The notes beneath the pieces were generated by a model. That model was given only the letters and a program-made list of their open reading frames with translations, ran no database searches and was not told the origin of the DNA. From contig CAYNLK010000031.1 of assembly GCA_964398055.1 (NCBI GenBank), positions 8,888 through 72,887 of the forward strand: a DNA stretch of 64,000 nucleotides, read 5' to 3'. This DNA is from CAYNLK01 sp964398055. Lineage in GTDB: Bacteria; Chloroflexota; Anaerolineae; 4572-78; J111. Positions 41,009-47,461 of this stretch are shown in pieces. Position 1 is the stretch's first letter, and the number at the start of each line of letters is the position of its first letter. The translations under genes were made by a program, and so were the position numbers.

Positions 41009-42397
41009 CTACAACTCCGGCCCAATTTCAATATCCACAAAGGCGGTCATGCCCCACTTTAACGGGGCGGTATTGCCGCTGGTGATCTCGATCAAAACGG
41101 TGTAGGTCTGGTCGCCGGCTTTGGTGATGGATTTGGGGGTGATGCGGACCACCTTGCCTTCAAAAGACTCATTCGGTAAGGCATCGATGCTGATCTGCAC
41201 CGTAGACCCCTCTCTGACGTTCACCACGTCGATCTCGGTCAGGTCATCGGTTTCAATCTGCCAGCGGCTGGCGTCGCCCACCGCCATCACCACCATACCG
41301 GGATTGACCATCTCGCCTTCGTTGATGTTGAGCAAACCGACCAAACCGTCAAAGGGGGCGGTTAAGCGGGTTTTGGCTAACTCAGCTTCGGCTACGCCCA
41401 CCCGTGACCGGGCTTCTTCAACCCCGGCCTGAGCCGACCCAACATTAGCCTCCGCCGACTTGACCCGCGCCTCGGCGATGGCAATGTCTTCGTCCGTAGC
41501 TCCGGCTTTGAGCTGGGCCAGGGCCGCCTGGGCCCGGGCCACCTCGGCTTGAGCCTGGGCAATCTGCTCCGGCGTAGCGCCGGCTAACACTTTGTTGAGC
41601 GCGGCTATGGCTTCGCCCAACTGGGCCCGGGCCACGCCAATCTCTTCGTTGGTGGCGCCGTTTACCAGCTTGTCGTACTCGGCTTTGGTCGCCTCGTAAT
41701 TATTGGTAGCCCGTTCCAGGGCCAACCCAAAGGGACCCAGTCGATCCGGGTCGCCGTAGACGTTGGCGTCATAATCGGCCTGGGCCTCCCGAACCTCGGC
41801 TTCGGCCTGCAACAGCCTGGCCGCAACCGACTGGATATCTTCATCCCGAAAACCGGCCAGGACCTGGGCCAGGCTGGCCCGGGCCGTCGCCACCCTGGCT
41901 TCAGCCTGGGCAACGTCTTCCGGCGTCGCCCCGGTGACGATTTCGGCCAGGGCTGCCTCGGCGCCGGCCAGGGCTGCTTCGGCCTGGGCAATCTCCTCAG
42001 GAGTGGCCCCGGCCAACACTTTCGCCAGGCTGGCCTGCGCTTCGGTTACATTGGCTGCGGCGATGCCGACCCCACTCTCGGCCTGGGCCAGGCCGGCTGT
42101 AGCGCTATTCAGATTGGCTTGTTGGGTTGTGTCATCCAGCTCCACCAGCACCTGTCCTGCCGTAATGGGGTCGCCTTCCTCCACTGCCACCGATTTAACC
42201 CGCCCTCCAACTTCAAAGGCCAGGTTGGCCTCTTTGATCGGCACCACAAAGGCTTCAGCCGAAACCACGTTGGGCTGCTGCACGGCTTGAACCGGCACCG
42301 GCTCAGGCGTTGGGTCCCCCCCAAACAGGCCGCAGCCGGTCAAACTCACCAGCAACAGGCTGCCCATTAATGTCAGGATGATTGATTTCTGTTTCAT
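41009..42397 (-). CDS. HlyD/MFP-family adaptor lipoprotein with repeated coiled-coil motifs
   Basis: The 462-residue product has a lipoprotein signal (SLLLVSLTGCG, Cys 22). A barrel-sandwich half follows (LAFEVGGRVKSVAVEEGDPITAGQVLVELDD), then a long alpha-helical hairpin. The other half (LTAPFDGLVGLLNINEGEMVNPGMVVMAVGD) and a beta-barrel domain (RWQIETDDLTEIDVVNVREGS) complete it. The hairpin contains LAGATPEEIAQAEA-type units repeated about six times. It is predicted to link the ABC exporter to the exterior and would be anchored in the membrane outer leaflet. Confidence 0.88.
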   Translation of the reverse strand: MKQKSIILTLMGSLLLVSLTGCGLFGGDPTPEPVPVQAVQQPNVVSAEAFVVPIKEANLAFEVGGRVKSVAVEEGDPITAGQVLVELDDTTQQANLNSATAGLAQAESGVGIAAANVTEAQASLAKVLAGATPEEIAQAEAALAGAEAALAEIVTGATPEDVAQAEARVATARASLAQVLAGFRDEDIQSVAARLLQAEAEVREAQADYDANVYGDPDRLGPFGLALERATNNYEATKAEYDKLVNGATNEEIGVARAQLGEAIAALNKVLAGATPEQIAQAQAEVARAQAALAQLKAGATDEDIAIAEARVKSAEANVGSAQAGVEEARSRVGVAEAELAKTRLTAPFDGLVGLLNINEGEMVNPGMVVMAVGDASRWQIETDDLTEIDVVNVREGSTVQISIDALPNESFEGKVVRITPKSITKAGDQTYTVLIEITSGNTAPLKWGMTAFVDIEIGPEL

Positions 42398-42557
42398 GTT
42401 TTCCTCTCCTTCAGCCCAACTGAAATTTCATCAAGATGCCGGCGTGAAACAAGAATTCTTGAACTGTGACCACCCTGCGCTCCACGCCTTGACTCTGAGG
42501 TCTTTGGTTGTGGCGCTTCCTCGTTGGTAATACGAGTTGCCCCAAAAAAAGTTGCAA

Positions 42558-43169
42558 TTAACTTACCCGCAAACCGTTGATAAAAACTTCCATCGCCCAG
42601 CGATGCACCCGATCAAAGTCAGTCTGAAAATTTCGCAGAAAAGTCAGTTCCAGCATCGCCCGGCCGTGCATAAACGCCCATAAACTAAAGGCGATGCCTT
42701 CGTCCGCACATTCACCGGTTGTTTGGAACTCCCCTGCCTCCAGCGCGGCCTGAACCGTTTCTAGCAAAATCTGGTAAGGCATATCTGGCTCAACCGGCTG
42801 GTCCAGTGAGGTTCGGGCCGAAGGCAGGGTGTTAAAGATCATCAGAAACTGCTCCGGCTGGCGACGGGCAAAGTCGGCATAGATGAGACCGTACTCGATC
42901 AACCGCCTGGCCGGCGATAGGCTGGCCGGTACCTCCCTGAAAGCAGCGCTCAACTGCTTCATCCCCTCGGTGCAAACCGCGGTCAGAATGTCGTCTTTGC
43001 TGTTAAAGTATTCGTACAGGCTGGCCGGACTATAATCGATACGGCGGGCTATTTCGCGGATCGAGACGCCATCCGGCCCTTTTTCGCTGATGAGTTCGTG
43101 GGCCGTTTCCAAAATAGCCTGTTTCGTTTTTTCTCGACGCCGTTGGCGGGGGGAAAGTTTAACCATCAA
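42558..43169 (-). CDS. TetR family transcriptional regulator
   Basis: The 203-residue protein has a TetR-type helix-turn-helix at residues 12-60 (TKQAILETAHELISEKGPDGVSIREIARRIDYSPASLYEYF). A ligand-binding helical domain follows, with a TetR_C-like part (FARRQPEQFLMIFNTL, CADEGIAFSLWAFMHGRAMLEL). It is the first gene of the exporter cluster and a palindrome in front of it is a plausible operator. It likely represses the operon in response to the exported compound. Confidence 0.9.
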   Translation of the reverse strand: MMVKLSPRQRRREKTKQAILETAHELISEKGPDGVSIREIARRIDYSPASLYEYFNSKDDILTAVCTEGMKQLSAAFREVPASLSPARRLIEYGLIYADFARRQPEQFLMIFNTLPSARTSLDQPVEPDMPYQILLETVQAALEAGEFQTTGECADEGIAFSLWAFMHGRAMLELTFLRNFQTDFDRVHRWAMEVFINGLRVS

Positions 43170-43172
43170 TCC

Positions 43173-43185
43173 TGAACAATGTTCA
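43173..43185. promoter_or_regulatory. Candidate TetR operator (TGAACA-A-TGTTCA)
   Basis: A perfect palindrome starts 4 nt before the tetR start codon, with a further TTGAACAAT half-site about 25 nt upstream. The position suits autorepression. Confidence 0.5.
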
Positions 43186-43621
43186 ATAAATTAACTATAT
43201 TTGAAAATTGAACAATAGTATACACAAAATCCGGCGTTTTGTCAATCCCCTGCCTCGGACAACTTTAGATTAAAATCAGGCCCCTTTTTTACAATTGTCA
43301 ACAGACATTCCATAGTTCAATGATGGCTGCCCAATAGCTGGTCGTTGCTCACCCGGCATACCCCCCAATTATAACCGGCAACTTGAATCTCTGTCATCCA
43401 TCAAGAGTTGTATTCCAGGTACGACCGGGGAACTATTGCTCCGTTTACCCGTTCCACCCTATGAATCTGTCTTGAATATAACCCTCAGTTTATCAATAAT
43501 TTGTTAAGGTAATGTTAAGTTATAGTTAAATATTTTTTGCATAGAGGGTTCAGATTGCTGCTGGCTGCTGTCTGGCGTATAATCAAGCCGGTAGACTTAC
43601 TCAAGCTGCCAGTGACGATGG
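43186..43621. other. AT-rich gene-free region between tetR and rsmE
   Basis: The genes diverge here. The stretch holds the promoter region of the exporter cluster, a TTGAACAAT half-site near 43209, and AT-rich sequence (43490-43550). No further gene or repeat was recognised. Confidence 0.5.
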
Positions 43622-44359
43622 ATGACCCACCGCTTCTTTATTCCAGCCAACTGGATAACTCCCCCCACCGTAAACCTGAGCGGCGACCTGGCCCGCCAGC
43701 TCACCACCGTACTGCGCTTGCAGCCGGGCGATCTCATCATTGTGCTCGACGACTCCGGCCGGGAGTGGCAGGTCCGGCTGACCGAATTGAGCAAGCTGGT
43801 TGTACGCGGGGAGATTATGAGCCAGCAGCCCGCTCCGGCTGAACCGGCCGTGGCGTTGACGTTGTACCAGGGTACGCTCAAGGGTCAAAAATTTGAGTGG
43901 GTCCTCCAAAAAGGCACCGAATTGGGGGTCAGCCGCTTTGTGCCGGTCATCTGCCAACGCTCGGTGGTCAGGGATCGAGCGGCCCTGGCCAACAAGCAGA
44001 AACGCTGGGAGCGGATCATTCAAGAAGCGGCCGAGCAAAGCGGCCGGGGTCGCTTGCCCCGGCTGGAGGCGGCCATGCCGTTTGAACAGGCTGTGCGGCG
44101 CGCCGCGGCTGCCTCGCTGCGACTGATGGCCTGGGAAGAAGTCGTCGAGGCCAGTCTCAAGTCGGTTTGGCCGGAGCTCCCCCCGGCCAGCGTGGCCCTG
44201 ATGATTGGGCCGGAAGGCGGCTTCACCGCGGCCGAGGCGGAGTTGGCCGGCCAGGCCGGTTTCCAACTGGTCAAACTGGGACCGCGCCTCTTGCGGGCCG
44301 AAACGGCCAGCCTGGCCGCGACCGCGGTGATTATGGCCCACCTGGGCGAGTGGGACTAA
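43622..44359 (+). CDS. rsmE: 16S rRNA m3U1498 methyltransferase
   Basis: The 245-residue product starts THRFFIPANW and has the RsmE/SPOUT motifs: RQLTTVLRLQPGDLIIVLDDSG, QGTLKGQKFEWVLQKGTELGVSRFVPV, RWERIIQEAAEQSGRGRLP, and MIGPEGGFTAAEAELA with LGPRLLRAETA in the knotted SAM site. It methylates U1498 of 16S rRNA in the assembled 30S subunit. Confidence 0.93.
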   Translation: MTHRFFIPANWITPPTVNLSGDLARQLTTVLRLQPGDLIIVLDDSGREWQVRLTELSKLVVRGEIMSQQPAPAEPAVALTLYQGTLKGQKFEWVLQKGTELGVSRFVPVICQRSVVRDRAALANKQKRWERIIQEAAEQSGRGRLPRLEAAMPFEQAVRRAAAASLRLMAWEEVVEASLKSVWPELPPASVALMIGPEGGFTAAEAELAGQAGFQLVKLGPRLLRAETASLAATAVIMAHLGEWD

Positions 44360-44366
44360 TCAGTGA

Positions 44367-44395
44367 TTGACAGCCCCCGCCATTCACTTTAAAAT
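44367..44395 (+). promoter_or_regulatory. Promoter of the response-regulator gene
   Basis: TTGACA (44367-44372), 17 nt and TAAAAT (44390-44395). The ATG at 44429 would follow a leader of about 28 nt. Confidence 0.7.
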
Positions 44396-44428
44396 AGGCG
44401 TAATATCCTGTTCAACCCGGACGAAGTT

Positions 44429-44806
44429 ATGAACAACAAACCCTACATCCTGTACATCGAAGATGAACGGCCTATGATCGAACTGGTCCGCGAAACGCTG
44501 AAACTGGGCGGTTTTGAGGTGGTCGGGGTGACCTCCGGCCAGGCCGGTCTGGAGCAGATGCAGGCTCGCCGGCCCGACCTGCTCCTGCTCGATTTGATGA
44601 TGCCCCGCATGAGCGGCTGGGATGTCTACCGGGCTATGCAGGCCGATCCCTATCTGGCTGGCGTGCCAGTCATCGTCATCACCGCCCGCGTGCCCGACCA
44701 GGGACTACAACTTGCCGTGGATCTGCCCCCTGTTGCCGACTACATCACCAAACCCTTCAGCCCGGAGCGGCTGATCCGGTCGGTGCAGAACCTGTTGCCA
44801 GGTTAG
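44429..44806 (+). CDS. Stand-alone CheY-like response regulator
   Basis: The 125-residue receiver domain has the acidic pocket (IEDERPM), the phospho-acceptor Asp in LLLLDLMMPRMSGWD, Thr in VIVITARVPD and the conserved Lys in YITKPFSPERL. No output domain is present and no histidine kinase is encoded nearby. It probably acts by protein contact. Confidence 0.9.
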   Translation: MNNKPYILYIEDERPMIELVRETLKLGGFEVVGVTSGQAGLEQMQARRPDLLLLDLMMPRMSGWDVYRAMQADPYLAGVPVIVITARVPDQGLQLAVDLPPVADYITKPFSPERLIRSVQNLLPG

Positions 44807-44899
44807 TTGATGGCCCAACCTGGCAGAGCGGTTGCTGTATTCCGGGCCACCCGGGCCGGGGGGGTGCTGGTTGGGGCGCGGCTCGTCGCTGCAGGGGAG

Positions 44900-44990
44900 G
44901 AGAATGAGCAATGAACAATGAACAATTAACAATGAGGAATAGATAGCTTTTTACTCCCTACTCCCTACTCCCTACTCCTTCCTCCCCCTC
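44900..44990. repeat. Heptanucleotide repeat arrays (ATGAACA and TACTCCC types)
   Basis: ATGAGCA-ATGAACA-ATGAACA-ATTAACA-ATGAGGA, then TACTCCC three times, TACTCCT and TCCTCCC. The rusA-like gene ends inside the second array, so its last residues (GEEGVGSRE) are repeat-encoded. Confidence 0.85.
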
Positions 44991-45413
44991 GCCCAAATAC
45001 ACATACTCATCATCAAACTGCCATTCGGGAATGGCCTCTAGCTCGACCTCAACGCGGGGGTTGGTGGGGGCCATACGTTTGACCAGGTGGATGTCGACCA
45101 CCCGGTTGTCGTTGATGCCCAGGGCCTCCAAAATGGCATCCTGGGTGATCTTTAGCCCGCCATCCAGATCGCGGCGCAGCGGCGTTTCAAAGTAGAAATC
45201 CAGAAACAGGCCGATCCAACCCTGCTTGAGCGCCGCGATGAACGGCTCACCAATCACCTCGTCCACCCGCAGGCGATGCAGGCACTGCTGCACCTGCCGC
45301 TTGAAGGCAACGTGCTCTTTGGAAAGCACCCTTTTTTTGCCCACCTGGGTATACTGGCTGTTGATGCCCGGCGGCAGCGGCAGAGTAAAATGGACGCGTT
45401 GAATTTCAGTCAC
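44958..45413 (-). CDS. RusA-family endodeoxyribonuclease
   Basis: The 151-residue protein has the RusA pattern: FTLPLPPGINSQYTQ at the N-terminus, then FYFETPLRRDLDGGLKITQDAILEALG with the acidic metal-binding residues, followed by NDNRVVDIHLVKRMA. RusA cuts Holliday junctions. Such genes are often of phage origin, but no phage context is visible here. Its C-terminal tail comes from the heptamer array. Confidence 0.82.
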   Translation of the reverse strand: MTEIQRVHFTLPLPPGINSQYTQVGKKRVLSKEHVAFKRQVQQCLHRLRVDEVIGEPFIAALKQGWIGLFLDFYFETPLRRDLDGGLKITQDAILEALGINDNRVVDIHLVKRMAPTNPRVEVELEAIPEWQFDDEYVYLGEGEEGVGSRE

Positions 45414-45541
45414 TGTGGCCTCCTATGCTAATATTTTAGCACGTCCGTTCGGTCACGGCAACCGTTGAATAAATCGCAACTATGGAGGTGACCGCCGCTT
45501 GAATAGAGCCGGTCACCTGCTGAATCTAGAGGCGAATATTT

Positions 45542-45571
45542 TTGGGAGATTCTTCCAATCGTGTGTATAAT
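45542..45571 (+). promoter_or_regulatory. Promoter of the PspA gene
   Basis: TTGGGA (45542-45547), an 18-nt spacer ending in TGTG (extended -10 type) and TATAAT (45566-45571). Confidence 0.6.
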
Positions 45572-45624
45572 GCAGGAGTGACCTTTTTTGCTGACGAATT
45601 TTGACAACCAAGGAGATCAAACCG

Positions 45625-46347
45625 ATGGCCCAATCATTTTTCCAGAAAATTGATACCTTAATCAAAGCCAATCTCCACGCCATGGTGGACAAGGCCCTGG
45701 ATAGCAACTCTGTAGCTGTGCTGGATGAGTACATTCGCCAGGCCGAAGACAACCTGGATGAGCTGGAAGACGCCCTGGTGACGGTCAAGGGGCAGGTCAA
45801 AACCTTGCAGCGCAAATATGAAACCTTAAAGGCCGAAGCCGAGGCGTTGGATCGGGATATCGACCGCCTGCTGGCTCTGGGCAAAGAAGACCTGGCCGTG
45901 GCCGCTCAGAGCCAGTACAACTCCAAGAATGATCTGGCCGAAGAGTATCGGGTGCAGTTTGAACGGCAGAAAAGTGAAGCCGACAAGCTGGCCGACGCCC
46001 GGCTGAAGTTAGAGGCTCGCCTGCGCACCATCAAGCAGGAGCGGGAGCACGTCATCGGGCTGCTGGAGCTGGCCAAGACCAAAGAAATTGCGGCCAAGAG
46101 CATGAAATCCCTGGGTGACCTGGAGGGTGTGGGCGACTCCGATATCGCCCGCGTGGCCGACAAGATTCGGGCCCGGCTCGACCGAGCCGATGCCGAGGTG
46201 GAGATGCGGGCCGGCCGGCTGAGCAACCAGATGGACGAGGTGCTGGGCAAAGACCGGCTGACCCAGCAGTTGGCCGAACGGCGTCGCCGCTTAGGGCTGG
46301 AGGCGGGCGAAGAGGAAGATACGGCCGCAGCATCGAGCAACCTTTAA
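45625..46347 (+). CDS. pspA: PspA/IM30 family membrane-repair protein
   Basis: The start is the ATG at 45625 (AAGGAG 9 nt upstream); a TTG at 45601 is in frame. The 240-residue product has an amphipathic start (QSFFQKIDTLIKANLHAMVDKAL) and the EYIRQAEDNLDELEDALVTVKGQVKTL region. It continues as long coiled coil with LALGKEDLAVAAQSQYNSK and LAKTKEIAAKSMKSLGDLEG. PspA polymers bind damaged inner membrane. The following gene encodes a membrane coiled-coil protein that may be a partner. Confidence 0.88.
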   Translation: MAQSFFQKIDTLIKANLHAMVDKALDSNSVAVLDEYIRQAEDNLDELEDALVTVKGQVKTLQRKYETLKAEAEALDRDIDRLLALGKEDLAVAAQSQYNSKNDLAEEYRVQFERQKSEADKLADARLKLEARLRTIKQEREHVIGLLELAKTKEIAAKSMKSLGDLEGVGDSDIARVADKIRARLDRADAEVEMRAGRLSNQMDEVLGKDRLTQQLAERRRRLGLEAGEEEDTAAASSNL

Positions 46348-46428
46348 ATCGCTGTCCTCGGGCCGATACTCAATTTCGACGCGAGCAGAATAGGGCAAAT
46401 AGAGTTTTCCTGATGTTGACGCAGACCA

Positions 46429-47355
46429 ATGGCATCCATCCGTCGTGAGCTTGAACAACGGGCCCAGCGGGCCATTCTCAAAAGAATCATCGAGAATTAT
46501 AAGCAAGAGCGAGACAACTGGCTGAAAGAGCCGGCCATTCGCCGGGCTATCCTGACCTTTTCCCTATTTCGCACCCAAAATGCGCTCATCATCGCCGCCA
46601 TTATTGTGCTGACCGGCTGTTTGACCCTGGCGTTACCTGTTCTGCTTGGCTTAAACCTGATAGCCGGTCTGGCAATTGGCGGTTTAACGGGCCTGTTGCT
46701 CCTCATTCTAGCCGAGGCGCTATTCTTATACCTCAGTTTCAAAGATGAAAAGTTGCACGCCCAGGCCGTAGGCGAGCTGTTGAAACCGCAGGTCGAGTTT
46801 GAGCCAGCCAAAATCAGCGATAAAGAGTTGATGGCTAAGGTCGATAAGGCCCTGGAATATTGGGCCTTGATTGATGACACCGTCGCCAAAGCCCCCAAAG
46901 GGGTTCTGCGCGACCGGCTGGCGCAGACCACCCAAGAGGCGACCCACTGGCTTCAGGCCGTTTATAACCTGGCCGGCCGGGTCGACAAGTTCCGAAACAA
47001 CAAAGTCATCGAGCAGGATTTGCGGAGTGTGCCCAGGGCTATTCAGAATTTTAAGGCCAGGTTGGCCCTGGAAGACAGCCCGGAAGTCAAACAGCAGCTC
47101 GAGCGGACTATTGCCGACAAGGAGCGGCAACTTCGCACCCTGGAAAATTTGCAGAATAGTATGGAAAAAGCCGATTACCAGCTCGATAGCACCATCTCGG
47201 CGCTGGGTACCATCTATTCTCAACTGCTGCTGGTTGGCAGCAAGGATCAAGAGGGCAGCCGCATCGGCCGCTTACAGGAAGAAATATCAGAGCAGGTCTA
47301 CCGGCTGGAGGACCTTACCGAGGCGATGGACGAGGTATATCGAAACTCGGCCTGA
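46429..47355 (+). CDS. Membrane protein with C-terminal coiled coil, next to pspA
   Basis: The 308-residue product has a helical N-terminus (ELEQRAQRAILKRIIENYK), two transmembrane helices (about residues 60-80 and 85-105: IIAAIIVLTGCLTLALPVLL, LIAGLAIGGLTGLLLLILA) and a long charged coiled coil (residues 170-305). No family is recognised. It begins 81 nt after the pspA stop on the same strand, suggesting joint regulation. No clear ribosome binding site was found. Confidence 0.65.
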   Translation: MASIRRELEQRAQRAILKRIIENYKQERDNWLKEPAIRRAILTFSLFRTQNALIIAAIIVLTGCLTLALPVLLGLNLIAGLAIGGLTGLLLLILAEALFLYLSFKDEKLHAQAVGELLKPQVEFEPAKISDKELMAKVDKALEYWALIDDTVAKAPKGVLRDRLAQTTQEATHWLQAVYNLAGRVDKFRNNKVIEQDLRSVPRAIQNFKARLALEDSPEVKQQLERTIADKERQLRTLENLQNSMEKADYQLDSTISALGTIYSQLLLVGSKDQEGSRIGRLQEEISEQVYRLEDLTEAMDEVYRNSA

Positions 47356-47399
47356 TGAATTAGAAGTGAAAAATGAGAAATTAAAAAGTCCACCCGCTG

Positions 47400-47459
47400 A
47401 CCCTCTAATCCCTAATCCCTAATCCCTAATCCCTAATCCCTAATCCTTAATCCCTAATT
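47400..47459. repeat. CCCTAAT heptanucleotide array
   Basis: At least seven near-perfect CCCTAAT units run into the GT39-like gene and end 2 nt before its ATG. This is the least degenerate of the window's arrays. Confidence 0.9.
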
Positions 47460-47461
47460 TT

